NCBI GenBank assembly: GCA_903957805.1
Contig: CAJBQQ010000195.1
Coordinates: 1-6,118 of the forward strand
Source of the DNA: an uncultured Pseudomonadota bacterium
GTDB taxonomy: Bacteria; Pseudomonadota; Gammaproteobacteria; Burkholderiales; Nitrosomonadaceae
DNA length: 6,118 bases
Direction of reading: 5' to 3'
In this document: positions 1 through 6,066 of the stretch, one piece after another
Layout: every line of letters starts with the position of its first letter
Position numbering within the stretch: position 1 is the first letter of the stretch
Notes under the pieces: generated by a model
Database searches by the model: none
Told to the model about the DNA's origin: nothing
The model's input: the letters and a program-made list of their open reading frames with translations, nothing else
Program-made: the position numbers and the translations under genes

Positions 1-248
1 CCAGAGATCAGCGGCACCGGCGAAAGAACTAGAACATCAACAGGATCACCGTCATCCGACAGTGTGTGTGGAATATAGCCGTAGTTACATGGGTAATGCA
101 TCGATGTGGACATGAAACGATCCACAAACATGGCACCAGTTTCCTTGTCCACTTCATACTTGATGGGATCTGCGTTCATCGGTATCTCGATGATGACGTT
201 GAGATCGTTGGGAAGATCACGGCCAGAATTTACTCGATCAAGATTCAT
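1..248 (-). CDS. ppa: Inorganic pyrophosphatase, N-terminal part (cut by window edge)
   Basis: Soluble family I pyrophosphatase. It hydrolyses PPi to two phosphates in the cytoplasm with Mg2+, pulling biosynthetic reactions forward. The visible 82 codons align closely with E. coli PPase as I recall it: EIPMNADPIKYEVDKE near residues 21-36, FVDRFMST at 41-48, YPCNYGYI at 52-59, and the family signature DGDPVDVLV at 66-74. The active-site residues E21, K30, E32, R44, Y52, Y56, D66, D68 and D71 are all present; each is one position beyond the mature E. coli numbering. The gene starts at ATG (position 248, reading leftwards), with the ribosome-binding site AGGTGAG at 258-252 and a 3-base gap. About 95 C-terminal residues of a normal protein of about 175 lie beyond the left edge. 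It is transcribed divergently from the transporter gene. Confidence 0.96.
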   Translation of the reverse strand, partial: MNLDRVNSGRDLPNDLNVIIEIPMNADPIKYEVDKETGAMFVDRFMSTSMHYPCNYGYIPHTLSDDGDPVDVLVLSPVPLIS

Positions 249-276
249 TTTCTCACCTGATGACTAGATAATTGCC

Positions 277-305
277 ATTATAGACATTGGTTCCCGCGTT
301 TGGGG
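277..305 (-). promoter_or_regulatory. Putative sigma70 promoter of ppa
   Basis: Read on the minus strand, a perfect TATAAT -10 box lies at 282-277, about 29 bases upstream of the ppa start codon. At a 17-base spacing the -35 region (305-300) reads CCCCAA, which is not a consensus match. The assignment rests on the -10 box and its position. Transcription would start near 270 and give a leader of about 20 bases carrying the AGGTGAG ribosome-binding site. Confidence 0.5.
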
Positions 306-311
306 ATTTCA

Positions 312-340
312 TTGGCGAGAACACGGTGCCCCTTTATAAT
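312..340 (+). promoter_or_regulatory. Putative sigma70 promoter of the transporter-DUF3025-GDPD cluster
   Basis: TTGGCG (312-317, 4 of 6 matches to TTGACA) is followed after exactly 17 bases by a perfect TATAAT (335-340). Transcription would begin near 347 and give a leader of about 55 bases before the GTG start at 403. Its -35 box lies only a few bases from the -35 region of the divergent ppa promoter, so the two promoters are back to back and could share a regulator. No clear operator palindrome is visible. Confidence 0.55.
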
Positions 341-391
341 TTAGGGCGAGTTCGGTGTAGATGAATCTCACCGGATCAGTTCGCGCTGAAT

Positions 392-396
392 AGAGG
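392..396 (+). promoter_or_regulatory. Ribosome-binding site supporting the GTG start of the MFS gene
   Basis: AGAGG lies 6 bases before GTG 403, a normal spacing, which favours this start over the in-frame ATG at 448. The stop codon of a possible 10-codon upstream ORF (361-393) overlaps it. Confidence 0.6.
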
Positions 397-402
397 CTAA
401 AA

Positions 403-1680
403 GTGCAAAATACAGAAGATATTCTTCAAGCGGGTGACAGCTCTGAAATGATGGAGTGCGGTGCAATTCCGCATCAGACCCCTACGCACGAGTGGTCAGT
501 TCTAGCGATTCTAGTGGCGGTGCATTTCATCCATATCATGGACTTCATGATCATGATGCCGCTGGGCCCTCAATTCATGCGCGTATTTCAGATTACTCCA
601 CCACAGTTCGGATTTCTGGTGTCGATTTATACATTTAGCGCAGGGGTATTCGGTTTCTTTGCTGCCCTTGTGATTGATCGGTTTGACCGTAAGGCAGTTT
701 TGATTGTGCTGTGTGTCGGATTTTCTGGCGCTACACTGTTTTGTGCATTGGCACCGAGCTATTCAATGTTGCTGGTAGCGAGAGCAGTAGCGGGGGCGTT
801 TGGTGGGGTGATGGGTGCAATGGTATTTTCCATCGTAGGGGACATCATTCCAGAATATCGCCGCGGCGCTGCCACCGGAACGGTAATGTCAGCCTTTTCG
901 TTAGCAGCGGTGGTGGGGTTGCCGATCGGATTATTTCTTGCCAATTTTTCAGATTGGCGCGCACCATTCTTTTTTCTGACTGCGTTAGGTGTCATGACGG
1001 TCATCGCCACTTTTCTGATATTGCCACCATTGCGTGGTCATCTTGAGCACTATCGGGAAAGTAACCCATTGAATCAGCTGAAGACGATCTTCTCAAATTA
1101 TAATCATCTGAATGCATTCGCTTTAATAATTATGCTGATGTTCGCTGGCTTCTCAGTAATCCCCTTCATTAGTCTCTATATGGTAGCGAATGTAGGACTG
1201 GCTGAAACGGACCTCCCGTATCTTTATTTTTCAGGCGGCTTGGCAACATTTTTTACCGCGCGCTTGATCGGCAGATATTCTGATCGTCACGGTAAGCGCA
1301 AGATGTTTGGCATCATTGCAGTCATCTCCATCGTGCCAATCCTGCTGGTCACACACATGACAAAGGTACCGGTAGTTCTAGCAATTGGTACGACTACGTT
1401 ATTCATGATTTTTGTCTCGGGACGTTTTGTGCCAGCGATGGCCCTGATAATTTCTAGCGTGGAGCCAAGGTTAAGGGGTAGTTTTATGAGTTTCAATTCC
1501 TCAGTGCAACAGATTGCCGCAGGATGTGCCTCTTTGATGGCGGGATCGATTATGGGGAAATCGGCTGAAGGTGAACTGACGCAATTTGGTATTGTGGGAA
1601 TCATCGCAGCTATCTCGACTATTATCTGTATTTGTCTTACAGCTAGGCTGCGCTCTTTTGAAGAAGGTATTGCCAAGTGA
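403..1680 (+). CDS. Major facilitator superfamily (MFS) transporter, 12 TM, substrate unknown
   Basis: A 425-residue inner-membrane secondary transporter, normal length for 12-TM MFS. The N-terminus (about 30 residues) is hydrophilic and cytoplasmic. Likely membrane segments lie near residues 32-54, 69-91, 98-117, 122-145, 158-180, 186-207, 235-260, 270-290, 300-318, 322-343, 365-385 and 395-415. The loop between TM2 and TM3 carries a motif A-like DRFDRK (92-97). The matching loop of the second half has SDRHGKRK (293-300). ARAVAGAFGG (126-135) resembles motif B. TM1 has the unusual HIMDFMIMMPLGP (44-56), with an acidic residue inside the membrane (D47). This arrangement resembles sugar or drug efflux-type MFS proteins (AraJ/Bcr-like), but the sequence does not reveal the substrate. 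The GTG start at 403 has a good AGAGG site; ATG 448 is the alternative. The 3' end overlaps the next gene by GTGA, indicating an operon with translational coupling. Confidence 0.9.
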   Translation: MQNTEDILQAGDSSEMMECGAIPHQTPTHEWSVLAILVAVHFIHIMDFMIMMPLGPQFMRVFQITPPQFGFLVSIYTFSAGVFGFFAALVIDRFDRKAVLIVLCVGFSGATLFCALAPSYSMLLVARAVAGAFGGVMGAMVFSIVGDIIPEYRRGAATGTVMSAFSLAAVVGLPIGLFLANFSDWRAPFFFLTALGVMTVIATFLILPPLRGHLEHYRESNPLNQLKTIFSNYNHLNAFALIIMLMFAGFSVIPFISLYMVANVGLAETDLPYLYFSGGLATFFTARLIGRYSDRHGKRKMFGIIAVISIVPILLVTHMTKVPVVLAIGTTTLFMIFVSGRFVPAMALIISSVEPRLRGSFMSFNSSVQQIAAGCASLMAGSIMGKSAEGELTQFGIVGIIAAISTIICICLTARLRSFEEGIAK

Positions 1681-2507
1681 GTTCGCTCGGCTGGATACCT
1701 TATTTTTTGCGGACTTCACCAATGTTCGTGCCGCTGAGTCCAGTCTCACAAGGTTTTGAGCACCTTCACGGTTGGCCCGATATCTTAGTTTTGGAGCACT
1801 TACGGAATAGCACTGCCGTACAGCCCATGACCTACTCTGGGAAGTTGGTTCGCTTTGTTCCCCAGAGTGCCGCACCCCTAGAATTTTCCCAACAGTACGA
1901 GCCTCGTATCTATCTCTCTGGAGAGGTCCTGACCCGCCCAAATAACTGGCATGATCTATTTAATGCGCTGGTATGGCTCACCTTTCCTCGTGCAAAGGCA
2001 GCACTTAACCGGTTGCACTATCAGGCATTGCTGCAGGAATACGGTAATGATAAAAAGCAACGAGGCACACTGCGCGATGCGGCAACACTGTTTGACGAAT
2101 CTGGGGTGGTCGTTGTGAGCAGTGACGCGGGACTAAGTAATCTTCTACAAAATTTCGAATGGAAGCAGTTATTCTGGAAGCAGCGCAAGGCGGTATGTAA
2201 TCATATGAAGTTCTTTCTTTTTGGACATGGGCTTTATGAGAAATCGTTAAAACCATACGTGGGCATGACAGGAAAAGGTGTCGTCCTTTCGGTAGAGCAG
2301 GACTTTTTTAATCAACCTCTGGCAGTGCAGCTTGCTATGATTGATTCGATGCTTGAAGATTTATTATCCAGCGGGAAAGTGGAGCACTTTACTTTGTCGC
2401 CGGTACCGCTTCTAGGGTATCCCGGTTGGTCAGAAGACAACTTAAACGAAAGCTACTACGACGATAGCCATTACTTCAGATCGAGACCGATACACGTTAC
2501 AGTTTGA
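1677..2507 (+). CDS. DUF3025 family protein, function unknown
   Basis: A 276-residue soluble protein that I recognise as DUF3025, an uncharacterised family common in beta- and gammaproteobacteria. Family-like blocks are NWHDLFNALVWLTFPRAK (90-107), RGTLRDAATLFDESG (129-143), FGHGLYEKSLKPYVGMTGK (182-200) and, near the C-terminus, PVPLLGYPGW (242-251) followed by YYDDSHYFR (260-268). Clustered polar residues in these blocks (H92, D93, R132, D133, D140, H184, D262, D263) suggest an active or binding site, but no function is known to me. No signal peptide or membrane helix is evident. The GTG start overlaps the transporter stop (GTGA, 1677-1680) and has GAAGG at 1663-1667, 9 bases upstream. Translation is therefore probably coupled to the transporter, and the GDPD gene starts 16 bases after its stop. 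The family assignment is firm; the role is open. Confidence 0.88.
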   Translation: MSSLGWIPYFLRTSPMFVPLSPVSQGFEHLHGWPDILVLEHLRNSTAVQPMTYSGKLVRFVPQSAAPLEFSQQYEPRIYLSGEVLTRPNNWHDLFNALVWLTFPRAKAALNRLHYQALLQEYGNDKKQRGTLRDAATLFDESGVVVVSSDAGLSNLLQNFEWKQLFWKQRKAVCNHMKFFLFGHGLYEKSLKPYVGMTGKGVVLSVEQDFFNQPLAVQLAMIDSMLEDLLSSGKVEHFTLSPVPLLGYPGWSEDNLNESYYDDSHYFRSRPIHVTV

Positions 2508-2523
2508 TGAGAAGGAGAAGGTT

Positions 2524-3180
2524 ATGCTGGTAATTGCTCACAGAGGGTTTCACGCCTCAGCTCCAGAAAATACTATGGCTGGGTTCGAGGCGGCGGTAAC
2601 ACTCGGAGTTAATGGGATTGAAACTGATGTACGGATCAGCCATGATGGCCAACCGGTGCTGGTGCATGATCGGGTGATTGCATCGGGACACGCGGTAACC
2701 GACCTTACTCGTGATGAGATTGAACAAGCGCTCGGTCATAAGGTGCCGACTCTGGATGAGGCTTTAGAGTGCTTTCCCGGTATTTTGTGGAATATCGAGA
2801 TCAAGACCACCCAGTCATTGGACCTAGTGATTGGTGTATTGAAAAGGTATCAGGTTGGACATCGAATTCTCATCACCTCATTCCGGCATGATGTGGTCTC
2901 GGTCTGCGCATCATCCCTCCAGATGGAGTGCGGCTTGCTGGTGGCACATCGGCCTCAGGCTCTTGACTCCTTACTGGCTGGTTGTGAAGGGAGTCCAAGG
3001 ATTGATCATATCGTCTGGGATTACAACGTATTGGACGAGCTCTTGTTAAAACAGGCCACTGCAGATGGTTTTCGAAACTTTGTCTATGGTCCTGTGACTC
3101 AATCCGAGCATCAGCACTGCCGTGATGCGGGTATTGATGGAGTGATCACTGATCACCCTCTTTTGGCGCAGAATATGTAG
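2524..3180 (+). CDS. Glycerophosphodiester phosphodiesterase, short cytosolic form
   Basis: Hydrolyses glycerophosphodiesters (deacylated phospholipids such as glycerophosphoethanolamine) to sn-glycerol 3-phosphate and an alcohol. The protein is a metal-dependent TIM barrel. The catalytic signature is complete: HRG at 6-8, APENT at 13-17, the metal ligands E33 and D35 in IETDV, H48-D49 in LVHD, E92 and K94 in NIEIKT, and the C-terminal DGVITDHP at about 206-213. At 218 residues it is shorter than the usual 240-250. The stretch after HD that normally reads like DRTTNGxG is reduced to a few residues before TDLT (59-62). No signal peptide is present, so it is cytoplasmic like UgpQ rather than periplasmic like GlpQ. 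The ATG start at 2524 has a strong AGGAG at 2513-2517, 6 bases upstream. It lies 16 bp after DUF3025, almost certainly in the same transcript. The natural substrate is not determined. Confidence 0.93.
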   Translation: MLVIAHRGFHASAPENTMAGFEAAVTLGVNGIETDVRISHDGQPVLVHDRVIASGHAVTDLTRDEIEQALGHKVPTLDEALECFPGILWNIEIKTTQSLDLVIGVLKRYQVGHRILITSFRHDVVSVCASSLQMECGLLVAHRPQALDSLLAGCEGSPRIDHIVWDYNVLDELLLKQATADGFRNFVYGPVTQSEHQHCRDAGIDGVITDHPLLAQNM

Positions 3181-3203
3181 CTAAGGTCAGATTCATCAAC
3201 TAC

Positions 3204-3224
3204 TATGAAAATTCAGATTTCATA
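3204..3224. repeat. AT-rich inverted repeat in the GDPD-fbaB gap
   Basis: TATGAAA (3204-3210) and TTTCATA (3218-3224) form a perfect 7-bp inverted repeat around a 7-base spacer, 18 bases before the fbaB start codon. As RNA it would be a weak hairpin. As DNA it has the geometry of a repressor site or of a mild processing or attenuation element. No T-run follows, so it is not an intrinsic terminator. It may be chance in AT-rich sequence. Confidence 0.3.
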
Positions 3225-3242
3225 AGTGTAGAGGGATGGAAG

Positions 3243-4292
3243 ATGACTGAAATTTGCGCGATGCTTGGAGATGAGGCTAATAAGCTCCTTGGCCATGTTT
3301 GTAAGGGAATCCCTAAAGATGGCCTGCATGTGCCTGGGCCAGATTTTATCGATCGAGTGATGGTCGCCAGCGATCGTAAGCCCGGTGTGCTACGTAATCT
3401 ACAGGCATTATATAATCATGGGCGTCTAGCAGGCAGCGGCTACCTGTCCCTGCTGCCGGTGGATCAGGGTGTAGAACATTCTGGTGGCGCTTCATTTGCA
3501 CCTAACCCTATTTTTTTTGACCCAGAAAATATTGCTAAACTTGCGGTTGAGGGTGGCTGCAACGGCGTCGCGTCGACTCTCGGTGTCTTGGGGATGGTAG
3601 CTCGTCGCTATGCTCACAAGATCCCCCTCATTCTTAAGATCAACCATAACGAGTTACTGACTTATCCCAGTAAATACGATCAAACACTATTCGCTAGTGT
3701 GAACCAAGCATTTGATATGGGCGCTTGTGCAGTTGGGGCAACAGTATTCTTCGGTTCTGAGGAATCGCGTCGGCAAATCCAAGAAGTCTCTGAGGCATTT
3801 GCACAGGCGCATGAGCTTGGGATGGTGACAATCTTGTGGGCTTACACTCGGAACACAGCCTTCAAGACCGCGGACAAGGATTACCATGTCAGCGCAGATC
3901 TTACCGGTCAGGCTAATCATCTTGCAGTCACGATCGAGGCCGATATCGTCAAACAGAAAATGGCCGAGAACAATGGTGGCTTCAATGCACTTAAGTTCGG
4001 GAAGACGAGTCCCAGAGTCTACGACGAGCTCACCACCGAGCACCCGATTGATCTGGTCCGTTATCAAGTAGCGAACTGCTATATGGGACGAATCGGAATG
4101 ATTAATTCTGGAGGCGAGTCCGGTAAGGATGATCTTCGTCAGGCGGTGCGTACCGCCGTCATCAATAAACGTGCCGGTGGAATGGGATTAATTTCAGGGC
4201 GTAAGGCTTTCCAGAAACCATTTGCAGAAGGGGTGAAGTTGCTGAACGCGATTCAGGATGTGTATCTATCACCCGACGTGACGATCGCATAA
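3243..4292 (+). CDS. fbaB: Class I fructose-bisphosphate aldolase (FbaB/DhnA type)
   Basis: Reversible cleavage of fructose 1,6-bisphosphate to DHAP and glyceraldehyde 3-phosphate through a Schiff-base lysine, in cytosolic glycolysis or gluconeogenesis. The 349 residues match E. coli FbaB (350) end to end as I recall it. Recognisable blocks are LPVDQGVEHS (71-80), LKINHNE (131-137), GSEESRRQI (171-179), HVSADLTGQANHLA (215-228), ADIVKQKMAENNGG (233-246), INSGG (287-291) and AGGMGLISGRKAF (311-323). The Schiff-base lysine should be in the KQK pair (K237 or K239); I cannot say which without alignment. The ATG start at 3243 is preceded by GAGGG (3231-3235) with a 7-base gap. The protein ends in tandem TAATAA stops. 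It lies 62 bp after the GDPD gene on the same strand, so it could be the last operon gene or have its own control. Its end faces the M48 gene only 6 bp away. Confidence 0.97.
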   Translation: MTEICAMLGDEANKLLGHVCKGIPKDGLHVPGPDFIDRVMVASDRKPGVLRNLQALYNHGRLAGSGYLSLLPVDQGVEHSGGASFAPNPIFFDPENIAKLAVEGGCNGVASTLGVLGMVARRYAHKIPLILKINHNELLTYPSKYDQTLFASVNQAFDMGACAVGATVFFGSEESRRQIQEVSEAFAQAHELGMVTILWAYTRNTAFKTADKDYHVSADLTGQANHLAVTIEADIVKQKMAENNGGFNALKFGKTSPRVYDELTTEHPIDLVRYQVANCYMGRIGMINSGGESGKDDLRQAVRTAVINKRAGGMGLISGRKAFQKPFAEGVKLLNAIQDVYLSPDVTIA

Positions 4293-4298
4293 TAAGAT

Positions 4299-5768
4299 TC
4301 ACTTGATGATCTTGATTATCTGGCCGGTTACCGGTTCACCGTCTGGATACTGCCCATTGATTAGTCGTAGATAGTTTGCCGCATTCGCGCCCAGCGGCGA
4401 TTGGCTTGCAAGTTCAGCGTAGCTCAAACCTTTTCCAGCAGTGATGGTTCTGATCGAAAGTGGTTTGATGGATTTTCGTTCGGCTGCAGTTAATGCGTGG
4501 AAGCTTCTGATCGCATCGTTAATCTCGGCATGGTGTTGATTGAATATGTCGAGAGAAGCGCCGACCCCCGTCAGGATGAATGCCTGTCCATTATAATAAA
4601 AAACTCCTGCCATGAAGGGTCTGCCGTTACGCGTTGTAGATGTGAGTATCGCGGCAGAGAGGCCTTTGATATTGATAGCTAAAACTTCGTTGGAGGCTCC
4701 TACTTGAAAATGCTGACGGGCAAAGTCAGCCGGTGATCCGCGTGGATTATCAACCAGGGTCAGTTCCATCAATGCTTCGCCTTGCGGGCTAGTCGCCTGT
4801 ACCTTGTCCGGCTGATTACGGATGTGCCAACTTGGAGGGAACGTCACGCTGAATCCAAGTTCTCCATGCTGAAATGTATTCTCTCGTATGATCCCGTAAG
4901 CAGAGCTCTCCCCATAAGCCATACCCTCAGTCTGATGCAGAAACTCGGCACGGTTATCGGCTGCATTTACTAAGGCGAATTGTTTGGCCTCATCAATGAC
5001 TTCGTGCAATCGGGTGTCGTTGTCTGGGTGGCTGGCGAAAATTCCATGATAGCGACGAGGTTCCCGTCCCTCCTGGTTAGCGACTTCAATATCAAATAGC
5101 TCCTGATTCTTGAGTATGCCGATGACTTTGATCATTGCTTGAGGGTCATAGCCACTGCGTGCCAGATACTCAGCACCGAGACGGTCAGCTTCCAGTTCAT
5201 GTTCGCGGCCATAGCCCGAGAGAATTACGTTACCCATTACGCCAAGAGCACTCTGCCCGAGCTGCGTCCCAGCCGGTCCAATGTATTGAGATAGCAGAAC
5301 ACCCAGGACCACCGTACCTACATTGGCTGCGGTAGCGGCGGTGTATTGCTGTACCCCATGACGTGCTGTGACATGACCGATCTCATGCCCCAAAACCGCA
5401 GCGAGCTCTGCTTCTGAGTTGAGATAAGAAATGATACCGCGAGTTATGTAGACATATCCACCGGGAAGAGCAAAGGCATTTACATCAGGACTGTCGACTA
5501 CGGTAAATTGATAGTTTAGGTTGGGACGATGACTTTTCTTTGCGAGCTTCTGCCCGATCTCGTTGACATAAGACTGCAGGGTGGGTGAGTTGTAGACACC
5601 GTACTCCTTGCGGATACCAGCATCAGCTTGCCGACCGGTGCTCACTTCCTTTGCTTCAGACATGAGGGTGAAATTCTGTCTGCCAGTAACCGGATTAACC
5701 GCGCAACCAGAAAGTAGAAATAAGCTGACGAGGAGGGTGATTAGTCGGAGTGCAATGGGGAATTGCAT
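4299..5768 (-). CDS. M48 family zinc metallopeptidase, lipoprotein with LysM-like C-terminus
   Basis: A 489-residue envelope metallopeptidase (BepA/LoiP-like M48 group, by family knowledge). The N-terminus is a lipoprotein signal peptide with lipobox LLSGC (18-22), giving acylated C22. Residue +2 is Ala, not Asp, so outer-membrane sorting is expected. Catalytic features are PGGYVYITRG (102-111), the zinc motif HEIGH (128-132), ELEAD (191-195) supplying the third ligand E191, and SHPDNDTR (246-253). A hydrophobic stretch lies at about 145-185. The region around 300-425 (LGFSVTFPPSWHI onward) resembles the extra domain of beta/gammaproteobacterial M48 proteins. Residues about 437-489 (IRTITAGKGLSY to GQIIKIIK) resemble a degenerate LysM fold. 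Likely role: degrading or assisting misfolded outer-membrane proteins. I chose ATG 5768 because it puts the signal peptide at the N-terminus. The frame stays open upstream to 5969 but there overlaps rpmE and crosses a terminator. No good ribosome-binding site precedes ATG 5768. Confidence 0.93.
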   Translation of the reverse strand: MQFPIALRLITLLVSLFLLSGCAVNPVTGRQNFTLMSEAKEVSTGRQADAGIRKEYGVYNSPTLQSYVNEIGQKLAKKSHRPNLNYQFTVVDSPDVNAFALPGGYVYITRGIISYLNSEAELAAVLGHEIGHVTARHGVQQYTAATAANVGTVVLGVLLSQYIGPAGTQLGQSALGVMGNVILSGYGREHELEADRLGAEYLARSGYDPQAMIKVIGILKNQELFDIEVANQEGREPRRYHGIFASHPDNDTRLHEVIDEAKQFALVNAADNRAEFLHQTEGMAYGESSAYGIIRENTFQHGELGFSVTFPPSWHIRNQPDKVQATSPQGEALMELTLVDNPRGSPADFARQHFQVGASNEVLAINIKGLSAAILTSTTRNGRPFMAGVFYYNGQAFILTGVGASLDIFNQHHAEINDAIRSFHALTAAERKSIKPLSIRTITAGKGLSYAELASQSPLGANAANYLRLINGQYPDGEPVTGQIIKIIK

Positions 5769-5792
5769 GGCATCATTCGATTCGTTGACAAT

Positions 5793-5818
5793 AAAAAAGG
5801 CAGCTCGCAGCTGCCTTT
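5793..5818 (-). terminator. Intrinsic terminator of rpmE
   Basis: On the minus strand, AAAGGCAGC (5818-5810), a 5-base loop (5809-5805) and GCTGCCTTT (5804-5796) form a perfect 9-bp stem. It runs directly into a tract of six T (5798-5793, of which the first three belong to the stem). It begins 23 bases after the rpmE stop and ends 24 bases before the M48 start codon. The T-tract is on the minus-strand side only; the plus strand has just TTT after the stem, so it is not a good terminator in that direction. Confidence 0.88.
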
Positions 5819-5841
5819 CCATGGGAGCCTGAAAAAATTCT

Positions 5842-6066
5842 TCAGACGGCTGCCTGACCTTCTGATTTCTTGCCATATTTCTGGCGAAACTTCTCAACCC
5901 GTCCTGCGGTGTCCACGATTTTTTGTTTGCCGGTATAGAATGGGTGGCAGTTTGAGCATACCTCAACATGCAACGGCTTGCTCATCGTGGAACGAGTTTG
6001 GAAAGTATTTCCGCAACTACATGTCACGGCGATTTCCTGATAATTTGGGTGAATTTCTGCTTTCAT
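5842..6066 (-). CDS. rpmE: 50S ribosomal protein L31, zinc-binding (C+) type
   Basis: A 74-residue ribosomal protein of the large subunit; L31 bridges the 50S and 30S subunits. The sequence is diagnostic: MKAEIHPNY at the start, the zinc-ribbon cysteines C16, C18, C37 and C40 (CSC and CSNC), HPFYTGKQK (41-49) and DTAGRVEKFRQKYG (52-65). The four cysteines mark the zinc-containing form, so under zinc limitation it may be replaced by a C- paralogue encoded elsewhere. The ATG start at 6066 has AAGGA at 6079-6075, 8 bases upstream. It is followed by a strong intrinsic terminator. In many betaproteobacteria rpmE follows rho; that would lie beyond the right edge and is not seen here. Confidence 0.97.
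   Translation of the reverse strand: MKAEIHPNYQEIAVTCSCGNTFQTRSTMSKPLHVEVCSNCHPFYTGKQKIVDTAGRVEKFRQKYGKKSEGQAAV

Noticed and set aside
66..260. Open frame of 64 codons on the plus strand
   Set aside because: It is antisense to ppa, whose conserved active-site sequence accounts for the region.
1501..1941. 146-codon frame on the minus strand across the transporter-DUF3025 junction
   Set aside because: Composition is Ser/Arg-rich with no recognisable domain, and the plus-strand genes are clearly coding across the same bases.
3142..3156. GTGATC-ACT-GATCAC hairpin near the end of the GDPD gene
   Set aside because: It lies in codons for the conserved GVITDHP motif, has no T-run after it and is explained by coding constraint.
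3163..3206. Promoter for fbaB from TTGGCG (3163-3168) or TACTAT (3201-3206)
   Set aside because: No pairing of the two kinds of boxes has a 16-18 base spacing; each lacks a partner.
4324..4334. CCGGTTACCGG palindrome near the 3' end of the M48 gene as a terminator
   Set aside because: The loop is too small, there is no T-tract on either strand, and it lies within coding sequence.
5786..5791. TTGTCA on the minus strand as the -35 box of an M48 promoter
   Set aside because: The only -10-like sequence at acceptable spacing (TGCAAT, 18 bases) lies inside the start of the gene, so the transcript would miss the start codon.
5769..5969. N-terminal extension of the M48 protein by 67 residues to ATG 5969
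   Set aside because: The extension overlaps rpmE in another frame on the same strand, crosses the intrinsic terminator, and would place the lipoprotein signal peptide inside the chain.
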